Assembly (NCBI GenBank): GCA_964035575.1
Contig: OZ037844.1
Location: 124,001-188,000 of the forward strand
From: Rhynchopus sp. YZ270_cl-10
Lineage: Eukaryota; Euglenozoa; Diplonemea; Diplonemida; Diplonemidae
Direction: 5' to 3'
DNA: 64,000 bases
The translations under genes and the position numbers were made by a program. This document shows, piece after piece, positions 21,090 through 32,265 of this stretch. The notes under the pieces are model-generated. The model saw only the letters and a program-made list of their open reading frames with translations. It searched no databases and had not been told where the DNA came from. Position 1 is the stretch's first letter. Each line of letters opens with the position of its first letter.

Positions 21090-23622
21090 CTAGTGTCTCT
21101 TGTAACGCTTCTTCGACTTGAACGAGACTCCGCTCCTCTCTGTGAACTTCCAGGTCTGTTTGCGGTCCGCCATCTTCTTGCCGCCTCCCTTCTTGTTCTT
21201 TGCGGACTTCTCGAGCTGCAAGAAGAGAAAACAGTAGATTCACATACTTTCACATCAAAGAACTGGGGACCTTATTTATACATCCAATGTATCACCTATC
21301 ACCGGATAGGGGTACATGCATTGAGAACAGACCCTCTTTGTACATCCAAAAGGGAAAAAAAGCGGGGGTGGGGGCATACCTTGCTCTGTTTGCTCTCGCG
21401 ACGCTTTGCGAGCCAGTCCTTCGTGTTGGCCTTCTTGAGCGACATTCCACGTGGCTTCTCGATCTTCTTCGGCTGGTACAACTTTCCGTATTTGTCCGAC
21501 TTTGGCTTGACTTCGGTCTCTTCGGCCTGCTCAGCACGTTCTTCAAGCTTTGTTCTCTGTGGAGGTAGGAGGCGTTCATTTGACGGTTTTTTTAAAAGAA
21601 ATATCAAGAAGCACATACCTTGGACCCGAACTCACCGATCTTCTTGTCGGACGCGTGGAAGGCACCCTGTCCAAGCTCGTAGTCGTCAAGGTCACGCTCT
21701 GCGTCAGCCTCCATCTCCTCACGCGCACGCTTCCTGCTGTCTTTCTTTTCCGTTTCGGTTGCGAACCATGTCGACTTTGGTCTGTATTGTTGTGTTGTTG
21801 TGATGCCTAGTGAGGGTAATTCTTGCGCAGAATAAGGCCCTTAGTGTGTTGTGTCTGAAGGGATAAACGAGAAAGGCTTGAATCATTTCACAAAAGTATT
21901 TTATAAAAATGTAACTCCGTTCCGTGATTTTTAGACATACCGAGACTGGATCTCATCTGCGTAGATAACGTTGTTTCGTTGCTTGTCAAGCTTGCGCTCT
22001 GCGTTGTTGATGGTGCGGTCGAGGCGCTGCTGGTCCACACGCTCCTTCACCTTGTCGCCCAGGTCGTCTATCCGCTTCTGCGCCTCGGCGATGCGTGCTT
22101 CGGGCACAACACGCTTGCGGATCTGCGCCTTGCCAGCAGGGTCGTCGCTCTCACGCTGCGAGATCTTCGACAGCTTTACAATCTTCTTCAGCAACTCTGT
22201 GTCGTGCTTCCCCACGAAGGACACAGACCGCCCACTCTTCCCGATACGTGCCGTACGCCCCACACGGTGCACATACCCTGTGATGTCCGTCGGCAGGTCA
22301 TAGTTGATGACCGTCCGCACCCCGTCAATGTCCAGCCCACGCGCCGCCACCTCAGTCGTGACCAGAACCTGCACCGCACGGTTGCGGAAGTCATCCAATG
22401 CCTGAAGACGTTCGGTCTGCGTCTTCTCCTGATGCAGCTCTGCACAGGAAACACCACTCAGGTGCAGCATCACGTTGACACGCTGCGCACGCGACTTGCT
22501 CTTACAAAACACAATCACGCCCCTCTTAAACTCATGCGTCGTGAGGCACACAATGAGCGGCAGGCGGGAACGGTCCTCCGCACCCTCCTCCTGCGGGAGA
22601 CGGACAAACTCTTGCGTCAGGTTCTGCGACACTGCAACGTGGCCGACGTCGATGTTCATCGGGCGGTCGAGCGAGAGCGAGGCAAGCTCGTTGACCTCCT
22701 TAGTCATGGTGGCGGAGAGGAGGAGCGTCTGGCGCTTCTTCGGGCAGAAGCGGAGAAGCTCTTCGAGCTGCTCGCGGAAGCCGAGGGAGAGAAGGCGGTC
22801 TGCTTCGTCCAGCACTAAAATGTCCAATCCATCAAGCGACACGCCCTGCGCATTGCGCAGCGAGTCAATCAGACGCCCCGGTGTTGCGACAACCGCGTCA
22901 GGACGGTTTCTCAGCTCCCTCTGCTGCGCCGCAACGTTAAGCCCACCAATGACCAGACAACGCCCCATCGTCATCCCCTTCGACAGCTGCTCCAAAGAGT
23001 TGAAGCACTGCACCGCCAGCTCTCTCGTAGGCAGCACAACAACGTATCTGATGCACTGTTTTTGGTATTTGTCGGTCGACCGCTCCACAAAGGACTGAAG
23101 CATAGGAAGCAGGTAGGCGCCGGTCTTTCCTGACCCGGTGACAGCACGGCAGCAGAGGTCGTAGCCATCAAGCGCCGCGGGAAGCGCTTTGCACTGCACC
23201 GGTGTGGGCATCACCCAGCCGCAGTCGGCGACTGCGTGGCGGAGGCTCTTGTGGAGTGGCATGTCGAGCCACGATGTTTTGTCCTGCTCCTGGCCTGACT
23301 CCAGCTTCACTGTCTTCGCGCCTGTCACGCCTGCGGTCGGTGCCGGGGCTGCCTCCTGTTCCTCCTGCTCCTCGTCCTCCTCCATCTCCTCCCCTTCCTC
23401 GTCTGCTTCCGCTTCCTCGTCCTCCTCATCCTCCTCGCCCTCTTCTGCGGCAGCGTCCTCCGACTCCTCCTCCCCGCTCTCCATCGCACCCTGGTCCTCA
23501 ACCTCTTCGCTCTCCTCCCAGGAGTCGCTGTCGTCCTCTTCAGGGTCGTGCTTCCTGTTCAGCGCAACTCCCCTTCCAGGCCCGCTCAGGCCTGAGAAGA
23601 ACCCGGACCTATCCTTATCCAT
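21090..23622 (-). CDS. DRS1: DEAD-box RNA helicase DRS1/DDX27, four exons
   Basis: Exons 23622..21941, 21781..21619, 21556..21380 and 21215..21090 join in frame to 715 codons. The introns of 159, 62 and 164 bases have donors GTATGT, GTATGT and GTATGC and end in CAG. Motifs in order: Q motif GWVMPTPVQ, I GSGKT, Ia PTRELA, Ib TPGR, II DEAD, III SAT, V ARGLDI and VI HRVGRTARIGKSG. The N-terminal 95 residues are strongly acidic. After the helicase core the exon junction restores EIQSRPKSTWF, a DRS1/DDX27 hallmark, and the protein ends KSKKRYKRH, a typical basic nucleolar tail. The family acts in the nucleolus in 27S pre-rRNA processing and 60S subunit assembly. The ORF of the first exon alone ends in a false stop, so all four exons are needed. 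Confidence 0.95.
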
Positions 23623-23879
23623 GATGCTGTTTGTGTAAAGGGCTCTGGTTTTGTGTGTCGTGGTGGAGAGGAGAAGTTAGATTTGAAATTACAAATCCCG
23701 GTACCGGGGGGGTGGACCCCCAACCATGCAGCGTTACATCCATTTCGTTCCTTAGAAGGGATACTGTAAATCAACGCAATGTTCTCCACAGAGATGGTGG
23801 AGCGATTTGCATGGGTACTGCACTGCACTCACATGAGGAGAAATATGGGTTGCGAAACTCTGTGTTTTCAACCCTATAG

Positions 23880-24115
23880 ATGGTACAAACCGGAAGGTGC
23901 GCTCAGAATGGCGGACGTACGAGGACTTCACGGACGGGAACATGCGTGTGCGGACGGCGCATCGCCGAGGAGCAGGCAGGCTGCCCAAGATAGCGTCGAA
24001 CCTTTCCAAAAAAAAGGAGATTATCGTGTGGGGCGATGTGCACCACACTACTATTCTGCTGAGACGTTACACGTGTGCTTGCCGTATGGCGGCGTTTGGC
24101 ACGAACCTTTTGTAG
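23880..24115 (+). other. Possible short coding segment, unidentified
   Basis: After a possible splice acceptor (CAACCCTATAG ending about 23879) the plus strand reads open for 78 codons with protein-like content: KVRSEWRTYEDFTDGNMRV, HRRGAGRLPKIASN, KKKEIIVWGDVHHTTILLRR. No start codon in good context, no matching donor and no known domain were found. The opposite strand is also open. It would be divergent from the helicase gene. This is weak evidence only. Confidence 0.2.
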
Positions 24116-24645
24116 GCTGGCTCTGCTGAAAAAGAACGACGCGAGAAAAAATAGTTCTGGGGAAAAATGCTCCGAATGGTGCATCGTTGTGCTTGAGAGA
24201 GGTGGAAAGTGGTATTGCGGAAAGTCCACAACCGCAGCGAGGTCAACAGCCCAGTAAACTATGTTTTTGGCCGCACTCCCGGTGGAGGGGCGCGTCGAAG
24301 AGTAGCCAGATGGAGAATGTATTCCACCTAAAGGGGGTGTCGAATGAATCATTGAATGTCGTCAAAAGGTGTGTGGGGGGAAGCATCCCCTCAATCCAGG
24401 AGAACTGAAGAAAACAGAATCGAGAACAAAAAATACTACCGTATTGAATAAAATTTGATGACGTTGCTTTTTTATTTTTGAATTTTTGAAAAAAATAACA
24501 CAAAAAACAATTCTATAATAGGTGGGGGGTGGGGGTGGGAGCAGTACAAAAAAAGAGAGAAAAAGAAAGGTTGGTGAACCTCAGCCTCGAGTGCTTCGTC
24601 ACCTACAAAGAGAGAGAGAGAGAAAGAGAGGAGGGATATAAAAGA

Positions 24646-24751
24646 ATTACCGTCTTCGTAAAAATATTCGACCGTAAAAAAGGACGAACTTCCAGAAAAA
24701 TCCGGAAAAGGACGAACTTTATTACGGTTGAACATATTTACGAAGACGGTA
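24646..24751. mobile_element. 106-bp mariner-like MITE
   Basis: Ends TACCGTCTTCGTAAA and its exact complement TTTACGAAGACGGTA; the next 14 bases (ATATTCGACCGTAA) are also nearly inverted. If the terminal TA pair is the target duplication, this fits Tc1/mariner-type insertion. A relative with the same inner phrases (GACCG, GAAAAATCC, GAAAAGG) is at 46889..46980. It is too short to code. Confidence 0.75.
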
Positions 24752-24893
24752 TAAGATGAACCTAAGCCTCTCTGTGCTCGGTCATCCCTTGTTATGAAAT
24801 GCTTTTTGGAGAGGGGGAATGCATTCGTAATACCACCTGATTTTTACCCCGCGTAAAGGCGCGTAAAGGCTAAATAGATGCACTACAAAACAA

Positions 24894-25060
24894 AAAGTGT
24901 CACTTGTCGTTCCCTCACCCCCCTTCTTGTAGTTGTTTGATGCGTTGACGCTTCCACACACACTACAAATCACCTGTTGGTTGGTGGTGTTGCGGAGCAC
25001 GGTTGGGTGAGTGAACGACGTGAAACTTTCCGCTCACAAAGTAGTGTGCGTTAAAAAAAA
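24894..25060. repeat. 167-bp two-copy sequence, copy 1
   Basis: Almost identical to 58165..58335 (AGTTGTTTGATGCGTTGACG, GTTGCGGAGCACGGTTGGGT, CACAAAGTAGTGTGCGT) in otherwise unrelated AT-rich DNA. It is clearly more GC-rich than its surroundings, which is what a structured RNA gene would look like, but I cannot assign it to a known RNA. No target duplication or inverted ends were found. Confidence 0.7.
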
Positions 25061-25730
25061 ATGTGTTTCTTTTTTGAGGTAAATGCTGCTGTACAAAAAC
25101 AGCGTTCCCCTCCGCTCTTTCCACAATGTAGTGAAAAATGACAATTTTTTTTTTAAAGAGCACACAAATCAAGTCACTGCCGAGCAACTTGACTTTATAT
25201 TATTTTTGGGGTGCTTTCATTTTTTTCGTTCAAAAAATGTACAAAAAAAAAAAAAACAGAAAAATGGGGTTGAACTGCCTCTGCAACGCAACCATATCTA
25301 ATAATAAGACCGACACCCACACAAAAATAGTAGTTAAAACGCAGCTTGGTCGTGCTCTGCAACGAGCTCATGCAGCACAGGAGTACAAGGAGTACTATCT
25401 CCCATTGCGTACACCACCTGTCAAGTGGAGGGAAAGGACTGCGTAGTAACACAAAAAACAACAGACTTCTCAATAAAAGGCCGGCTGTACTGAATAATGT
25501 CAAAACAGACATGGCTTTTTTTAACTGTGTTTTCTTGCCCCATGGTCTAAAAAAAATACCCAAAATAATTAATAATTAACACCAGGAATACAATCATACA
25601 ATAAAATTCAAAAACAGGGAGGGAATATGGGAGGACAGAAGAGACCCATGCAAAATCTCTACTTTTTCCCATCTTTTTTTTAACACACATTTCTTTCGTT
25701 CTAACTTCGACTTTTTTTCAATCCTCTCTC

Positions 25731-27628
25731 TTACCGCCCTACACCGCCCATATTCTCATAGGCACGTCTCTGGAGCGAAGCCATCAAATTGAATGTGTTC
25801 GTCGCTTGGCTTGCAGGACGTGGAGGGGATATGCCGGCACGCACACGGGATGTGTTCACACCTCCCGTGTGTGTCACAACACCACCACCGGCACTCACAT
25901 GCTGTGGAGCGAGGGGCCCGCTACGGCCTGGTGTGGTCTGGAGACGTTGCTGCTGCTGCACAACAGGCACCGGGACGTAGGAGACGACGGGAGAGACCTG
26001 GGGTGGGAGTGGTGCTGGCATCTGAGGAGGGTTTGCGGCAAGCGTTGCAGGTGAGGTCGCCCCATACATGGGCGAGTACGGTGCGATGTGCGTCTCGGGG
26101 GGCGGCATCGTGTGTGCGGCCATGGTTATAGCTTGCTGTGCCTTCGTCTTCTCCCTGTCCAGCTCCACCTGGCGGTGCTCGAGTTGTCTCTGTGAAGACT
26201 CGTAGTACCCCTTGATGGTCTGCGCGCTGCTCAGGAGAGTCTCGATCTCGCTGGTTTTGCTTTGGTTGGCGTGCCGCAGCTGCTCCACTACGCCATGCAG
26301 TTCCTTTGGAAAGGTGTTGTTGTTTTTTGAAATGGGTTGTAGAATTGTGGGTGAAACATGGCGACCTTACCGTCGTGATGACATCATGTTAAAATGATAA
26401 GCACGTCATGTGATATGATTTTGTTTGATGGGATGACTTCCTTAACAAAAGCGTGTTCAATAAATGGGGGAGTGTATACCATGATGAGCTCTCTACCCTC
26501 TTCGCCTTCTTCTCTGAGAAGGTCGTTTTCGCGACGCACCTGTTTTGAGAGTTTTGAGAATGAAGAAGAAAAATGCAAGACTCGCATCGAAGGGGGGTTA
26601 CCATTCGCTTTTCTAATGGTGTTGCATAAAAGATTGAACGTCAAGCCTCAAAAGGACATCGGAGAGGACCCAAACTCAAAAAAAGGGTAATTGAAACGTA
26701 CTAAACGGGAGGGTAAAAATAAAGGTTGCTTGTTGTTCGCTTCCAATGTGTTTACAAAAAGAATCAATATGTCTTACGTACATATCACTTAACATACCCT
26801 CTCCATCTCGGACTGCCCTTGAATCTCTGTGCGTATCCGTTGCGACTCACGCACCCTCAGATCTTCAAGCTCCTGCTGCTGTTGGTGTTGCTGCTGCTGC
26901 TGCTGCTGTTGCTGCTGCTGGTAGGCCTGGGTCTCCTGCGCTACCTGCTCCTGGTCGCGCTTCTGCAGCACTGTCGTGAGCTGCTCCACCTGCTGGTGCA
27001 GCGACTGCATGGCCATATCCTTCTCGGCCTCCTTCATGCGCTGCGTCTGCACCTGGTCCTGGATGGTCCTCATTGTCTCGATGGTGTTCCTACGCTCCTC
27101 CTTTGCAGCCTCTGCGGCTTGGTCCTCTCTGCGTCTTTGCTCATCCGTGTCACGTCTCCTATGGGCGTCTTGCGCGATGTCGACCAACTGCTGAATCTTC
27201 GTCTCCAACGCACTCATCTCGGTCCTCTGCTGTGTCAGAAGCTTGTCATGCAACGTCGCCACCACTTCATGCAGTTCATCTCTGGTTGCCACACCTCTTG
27301 GGGGTGACGGCGGCACGGCAACAGGGGGAAGGTTGGGGAAAATCGTTGGCGATAAAGGCGGTGGTAAGGTTCCAGCAGAGGGAGGAGGTGAGCGGGCCTG
27401 CGGGCCCAGGACGGAGGTCAGGTCCGGCGGGAGGTAGTCAAAGTTCCAGGCCGGGTATTTGACCTGCATAGCGCGGATGACGACGTCCTCCTGCCCGCGG
27501 TACTGCTCGAGGATGGCGTCGACAGATGACAGCTTCTCGGGCACGTGGCGTGAGTAGAACGCAAGCATCTTCCGCCTCACGACCTCACGCTGCGTCAGCC
27601 CCTCCCCCATCGCACTCGGGGCCAGCAT
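25731..27628 (-). CDS. Coiled-coil protein with poly-Q, three exons
   Basis: Exons 27628..26798, 26539..26480 and 26303..25731 join in phase 0 to 487 codons. Introns of 258 and 176 bases have donors GTATGT and GTATAC and acceptors CAG and AAG. Residues 20-58 (KMLAFYSRHVPEKLSSVDAI then LEQYRGQED) form a short helical motif that recurs in many kinetoplastid and other protist proteins (FY..H.PEK....D..L..Y.G.E). Residues 120-300 are a long coiled coil with a glutamine run near 238-253. The 20-residue middle exon (RRENDLLREEGEEGREL) continues it. The last 100 residues are Pro/Gln-rich and probably disordered. It is likely a cytoskeletal or scaffold protein; the function is unknown. The first and third exons look like separate genes unless the introns are recognised. 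Confidence 0.85.
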
Positions 27629-27705
27629 CGTACGTTGCTTCTGAAAAAGGAGGAAGTGGACGGGGAGGGGAGGGGGGGAGGGGGAGGAGGGGAATCTGAA
27701 AAAAG
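27629..27705 (-). promoter_or_regulatory. Polypyrimidine tract and 3' splice acceptor
   Basis: On the coding strand a C/T-rich run of about 60 bases is followed by CCTTTTTCAG (the G at 27641), with the ATG 12 bases further on. This is the strongest acceptor-like signal in the window. With no obvious coding exon upstream, it fits a spliced-leader addition site (inference). A 5'UTR intron is the alternative. Confidence 0.55.
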
Positions 27706-28059
27706 ATGTTCAAGATTTGTTGCATTTTTTTGAAGATATTGTTAGACTGCTGAAATATGAGACCCCTGTGTGTGCACTCGAGGTGTGGAATTCAAAAAAT
27801 TTCCCAATTTTCCTAAGATTTTCAAAGATCTTCAAAAAATCTTGATAAAATCTTGAAAAATCTCCCACAGTGGACACCAAAATCTTACTTCAAGATTCTT
27901 TTCTTTATGTGTAAATTAAAGGAGAGAACTCTCCCATTCTGAAGGGACACGACAGTGCCCCATCCCAATGGTTAAATTTTCCGAATACAAAACCCACCCT
28001 TTTTTTTTGGTACGTTAACACCAAAAAGGTACCCAAAAAAAATACACCATTTTCAACTC
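27706..28059. other. Intergenic spacer
   Basis: No gene is seen. 27790..27880 holds repeated GATTTTC/ATCTTGA-type words (AAGATTTTCAAAGATCTTC), weakly like 6900..6930. Confidence 0.4.
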
Positions 28060-31000
28060 TTAATCATTAATCTTCACTGTGATCGCTACGCACTCTGTCG
28101 TCCACTCTGTGGGTATCAGATCTAGGAGGTATGTGTACCGCATCACGGACTTGAGATCTGGTGCAAAGGCGGCTATTGGCAGGCTCAGGGCAACTTCCTT
28201 AATGCCTGCAGCAACTGCACGGTTCACTTCGTTGATGATCTTTCCTATGCCACTGCGTACACGAGGGTCGGGAATGGCGTAGTGCTTCTGCAACACCCGG
28301 TAGCTCCGTGCGGTCACAGTCACCCTCTCAATGTCATCCGGACACGAGAACACCTCGCCGTTCCAGAGACGTGGAGTGCTGTGAACGGGCTTGGTTTCTT
28401 TGTTGGTCTCGATGTGTTTCATCTCGGCATGCTCCAGAAGCGCGTCGACGTCCTTCTCTGGTGTACCATAATCGAATTTTCGCCGCATCAATTGGATGTA
28501 CGATATCCCAGTTAGGTCTGCCATGTCCATGTCTTCAAGGCGTTTGCGTAGTGGAATTGCTTCTGCCGGAGTGTGCCGACGGATGTCAAGCTCGGAGCGC
28601 AACCTCCGCCACTCCTCGCGCTTCGCTTTGTAAGAGATGGGGAGGATCGTCTTCTCTCTGGTGCAGGGCTCCAGGTTCTTCTCGTCCGAGGTAGCGGCGA
28701 GCATGGCCCTTCTTAGTCGAGCCTCTTCTGCAGCAGCTTCCTCACGTTTTACATCATCAAAGTCTTCGAACGCATCTTCCGCTTCAGTTTTAGCTTTCAA
28801 CACTGCCTCTTCTGGCGTGATTTCTGCTGTTTTTTCCATATCTTCTTTCGTTGCAACATTCTCCTCTGACGCTCCTGCAAAGAAGTCTGCAACGCCTTGA
28901 GAAATTACATTGTTTTCAGGAATTTTCGCCAAAAGCCTTGCACGCTCTTGCTCACGAATACGATCCTCCGGCCACGTCTCAGACTTGCTGTGAAGTTCAC
29001 GGAAAAAGGCAAGCTCTGTGTCTCTGCAGAGTGCAGCATCTTTGGGGTCGTATTCCGTTTGCGGTGTGGTTTCGACGGTGATGAGAGGTGTCGCGTGGAG
29101 ACGCAGGCTTGAGAAGGCGTGGCCAGGTTTGTCCTTCTCTGTCGACGAGAGCAGCGCGTCGTGGCAGGAGCTTTCGTTGCGTTGGCTGTCTGCGTGGACG
29201 CGGTTGACTGCGTCGAGCCTATAGGGGGCGCTACTCCCATCAGCCTTCATGAAGCATATAGTCTCATCTATACGAGACGAATAGTCCAGTGGAAGGACCG
29301 GAAGCACACTATTAGTCTTAGGGTGTTTGAAGCGGCGGACAACGAGGTCAGCTGGGATAGAGTGATAAGCAACGCGGAGACCCTTTTTGCGTGTCGTTTC
29401 GAGTTGATCTCTTGCTAAGGCTATTGAATTGCGTTCGTCATCAATGATGGACTCTAGGGGTAGCATGTCGACTGTGTGGTGGTGGCCTAGTTCCTGTTCT
29501 CGTGCCTCGGTCCTGGCTGCAGTGTGTATCAAATCGTCTTCGCCTACGTCTGTTTCAAGTGTTGTCATCAATTCTGTGACCTTCGCAATGTCTGCCTCGA
29601 GACGCGTCATCTCCTTTCGCTCTGCTTCTCCTTCCTCCTCGTTTACTTCGCTCACAACGCTTCCTTCTGGGCTGTAGAGATGCTCCTGTCCTGGTGTGAC
29701 CTCAAGGTTCCCATCGACACTCCGGTTTTCAAATGCTTCTCGGTCTTCGTCACGACGTTCCAAGCGTTTTAGGACAGCGGAGAGCCGCTGTGCTGCGTCG
29801 CGCTCCTCTGATGTGTCGGATGGTGCGGTAGGGGAAGGTAGGGTCGAATGTTCTTCCTCCTCCTCAGCTTGTTCTTCGGTCAAAAAGTATTTTTTGGTGC
29901 ATATAGTGTGGATACGGTCTTCAAGACGTCGTTCTTCTGCATCAAGGGGAGAGCCTTCGGGTGGGGTGGTTGATTCTGGTGGTGGGGACTTTCGTTTTCT
30001 TCGTGTGACGTGTTTGCGAGAGGTGTCGTGCAAGAGAGCGTCAGCGGGGCGTGTCCCTGTGACAAGCTGTTTTAATAGAGCAGAGTTGCGTCTCTGTTGT
30101 TTGCGCTGCTGTTTGGTGCACACAATGTCTTCGACGTCAGGGTCCTCTTCACCGTTGTCGCCGTCAGAATCATAAGGCGGTAGTTTCAATAAGGCACGTT
30201 CCCCTTTTAGTCTGACAGAATGTCTCGCAAGAAAGTCATAAAGATTTCCAGAAAAACTCCGGAACTTATGCAACGTTGTATCCAACGCTTCATAGAGCGA
30301 GCCTCTGGTGACAATCACTTCACACCCTTTTGTGGAAAGCACTTCACAAGACGTGAGAGTATCAAACGATGATTTGGCTGCAGCGACAACAGCATCGGCA
30401 GCGAGACACTGTTTTTTGTGGAGACGCTCGAAAACGGAAAAACCGTCTGCGGTGGTACGGAGCTGGGTGGCGCATTGATGTGCTAGGCGGGTCTCCTCTT
30501 GTATACGCTTTGCACGGGTTTTCATGGTGTTCAGCTCTTGTTCGATGGTGTGGCAGAGGTTGGAAATGAGGGTCGCCCCTTTTGCTTGCATTTCGTTGAG
30601 AATGGAGGCAGCGTGGGTGTGGCGGTGTTGTTGTTGCTGTGTGCGTGCTGTGGTGGTGTTGATTTCGGTGGTGACTTCGGTGTGGCAGAGGGTGAGCTGC
30701 CTTCGGTGCTCCTCCGCTTGCACGCACTGCGCCTCTTGGAGTATCGCTGCGTCCCGAAGAGCGGAAATACCCCGCTTCTTTTGCATCTCCACTGCCTCCG
30801 CTTCGCTTCGCATTGCACTAAGTTTTTGCTTCATGAGGCCAGAGCTGTGCAACGACACATTCACATAACTGTACACCTCCTGCCTTTCGAGGAGCAGCGA
30901 CCCGGATTCTCGAAAATCAAAAATTTTGTTTTCGTGGCATTTTAGACAGTTCAGCGCGACCCGAATCTGTTGTGACAACGCATCGTATGTCTCCGTAGCG

Positions 31001-31743
31001 TCCTTCTGCGACGCGCTTAACGCCGCAATGCTGCGCAACGTGGTGTCAATGCATTTAACAGTCTCATCGCTATAGGCGGCGCAGTGCTTCTCAATGCACC
31101 GAGCCACAGCGGTGCCCTCATGCGCTTCGCACAACCCTTCCAACTTAAATAAATCCACAGCTTCACGAAGCGCTACCATCGTCCCTTCAGCCACACCACT
31201 CAACCCTACTGGGATGTCCCACGTTGGCAGTTCTTCGGGTATGTCTTCTTGGTCTAGCATGGTCGTTGTATGGACACCTTGTGAGATGTTGTCAACCTCC
31301 GCAGAAGCAGGGCTGACCTGGAGAGAGCTCTGTTGAGGAGCGTGCGGTTCTGGGTCGAAGTCCTGGGGTGTGGTGGTGATGGCAGCACTCCCATCCTCGC
31401 GTAGGGAGAGAGGGGCGTGTTCCCTAGCTGTCTCAGTTTGGTCTTGAAGTGCTTCGTGCGGGTCTGGCTCTGGAGGGTGTGGACTCGGAACCCCATCCGA
31501 AGAGGAAGGACTGTGCAGGTCCTGGGGTTGGTCTGGTTGAGACGGTGAGGCTGGAGGCTCTGTCTGGGTGGGTGGGGTCTGCTTGAAATCGGGGTTTGAA
31601 TTGGGATTTGAAAGCGTGTGTTCAGAGTCTGTCGCAAGATGCCCGCTGTGTGCACTGTGGGGTTGTGTGGTGGCAGCTACGGACGCCAGCCCCGAAGCCT
31701 CCCGAAGGATTATTTGCAGCGCATTGGTGAGTTCCTGCTCCAT
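28060..31743 (-). CDS. Large coiled-coil protein, unknown function
   Basis: A single uninterrupted ATG frame of 1227 residues (MEQELTNALQIILREASGL). Residues 30-190 are low-complexity and rich in Pro, Ser, Thr and Gln. Residues 190-470 are helical with coiled-coil stretches (MRSEAEAVEMQKKRG, IEQELNTMKTRAKRIQEETR). Residues 540-720 alternate acidic and basic clusters (EEQAEEEEEHSTLPSP). Residues 850-1030 are charged helix. The last 200 residues look globular (LIPTEWTTECVAITVKIND). I recognise no known domain. Length and composition fit a structural or centrosome/flagellum-type protein, but that is a guess. The first ATG is preceded on the coding strand by a C-rich tract ending CCCCCAG (31771), a possible trans-splice site. 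It is intronless, unlike its neighbour. Confidence 0.8.
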   Translation of the reverse strand: MEQELTNALQIILREASGLASVAATTQPHSAHSGHLATDSEHTLSNPNSNPDFKQTPPTQTEPPASPSQPDQPQDLHSPSSSDGVPSPHPPEPDPHEALQDQTETAREHAPLSLREDGSAAITTTPQDFDPEPHAPQQSSLQVSPASAEVDNISQGVHTTTMLDQEDIPEELPTWDIPVGLSGVAEGTMVALREAVDLFKLEGLCEAHEGTAVARCIEKHCAAYSDETVKCIDTTLRSIAALSASQKDATETYDALSQQIRVALNCLKCHENKIFDFRESGSLLLERQEVYSYVNVSLHSSGLMKQKLSAMRSEAEAVEMQKKRGISALRDAAILQEAQCVQAEEHRRQLTLCHTEVTTEINTTTARTQQQQHRHTHAASILNEMQAKGATLISNLCHTIEQELNTMKTRAKRIQEETRLAHQCATQLRTTADGFSVFERLHKKQCLAADAVVAAAKSSFDTLTSCEVLSTKGCEVIVTRGSLYEALDTTLHKFRSFSGNLYDFLARHSVRLKGERALLKLPPYDSDGDNGEEDPDVEDIVCTKQQRKQQRRNSALLKQLVTGTRPADALLHDTSRKHVTRRKRKSPPPESTTPPEGSPLDAEERRLEDRIHTICTKKYFLTEEQAEEEEEHSTLPSPTAPSDTSEERDAAQRLSAVLKRLERRDEDREAFENRSVDGNLEVTPGQEHLYSPEGSVVSEVNEEEGEAERKEMTRLEADIAKVTELMTTLETDVGEDDLIHTAARTEAREQELGHHHTVDMLPLESIIDDERNSIALARDQLETTRKKGLRVAYHSIPADLVVRRFKHPKTNSVLPVLPLDYSSRIDETICFMKADGSSAPYRLDAVNRVHADSQRNESSCHDALLSSTEKDKPGHAFSSLRLHATPLITVETTPQTEYDPKDAALCRDTELAFFRELHSKSETWPEDRIREQERARLLAKIPENNVISQGVADFFAGASEENVATKEDMEKTAEITPEEAVLKAKTEAEDAFEDFDDVKREEAAAEEARLRRAMLAATSDEKNLEPCTREKTILPISYKAKREEWRRLRSELDIRRHTPAEAIPLRKRLEDMDMADLTGISYIQLMRRKFDYGTPEKDVDALLEHAEMKHIETNKETKPVHSTPRLWNGEVFSCPDDIERVTVTARSYRVLQKHYAIPDPRVRSGIGKIINEVNRAVAAGIKEVALSLPIAAFAPDLKSVMRYTYLLDLIPTEWTTECVAITVKIND

Positions 31744-32265
31744 GTGTGTGTGGGGGAGGGGGAGGGGGTCCTGGGGGAGAGGGGTGATGCGTTGCGAATG
31801 TGTACAGTGAAAAACTAAAACGTGATGAGGGGGAACGCAACTTTTTTTGTGTTTTTTTTCAAAAAGTGAAAACGGAAAGTAAATGTTTTATGCACAAGTT
31901 GAAAAAGAAAAAAAACGTAAACGAGGCTACTTGAACAAGGCCACAGCCACACCGATGCACCTTCGTGTCTATCTGGCTAGTGTTTGTTTCGATAGAAGGG
32001 GCTATAACTTTATTCTGTACGTTCAAAACACGATAAAAAAAAATGGGGTATCACTCTGCCCAATAATGCTCAATGATTAGGAATCGTTTTAGCGGATCCG
32101 ATGCTATTGCCTAGGGTGCCCTTTGCCCCTCGAGGACAAAGAACCTGCTTAATATTAACCATCCTGCCTTGTCAAAGCAATTCGCACATCACCAAATCAC
32201 AATTATTGGAAAAATGGTATTATGATGTCCAAGGAAAACAGCGCATATGACTGCAATCGTGCGAT
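31744..32265. other. Spacer, start of WD40 cluster flank
   Basis: 31744..31790 is the pyrimidine tract and acceptor for the 1227-residue gene. 32158..32265 (CTTGTCAAAGCAA, TATGATGTCCA, GCAATCGTG) resembles 38395..38545, the downstream flank of another cluster member, so it duplicated with the propeller genes. There is no gene. Confidence 0.55.

Larger units (their letters stand above)
23623..25730. other. Spacer with several short repeats
   Basis: 23690..23770 resembles 59990..60075 (TACCGGGGG, GTGGAC, CCATG, TCCATTT). 24130..24420 shows nothing I can identify. Copies of the stem-loop repeat lie at 24573..24605 and 24755..24788, next to a small inverted-repeat element. 25060..25730 is AT-rich and holds no supported gene. 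Confidence 0.45.

Noticed and set aside
21971-23638. Several plus-strand frames opposite the helicase
   Set aside because: They lie antisense to a strongly conserved DEAD-box gene and show no domain of their own.
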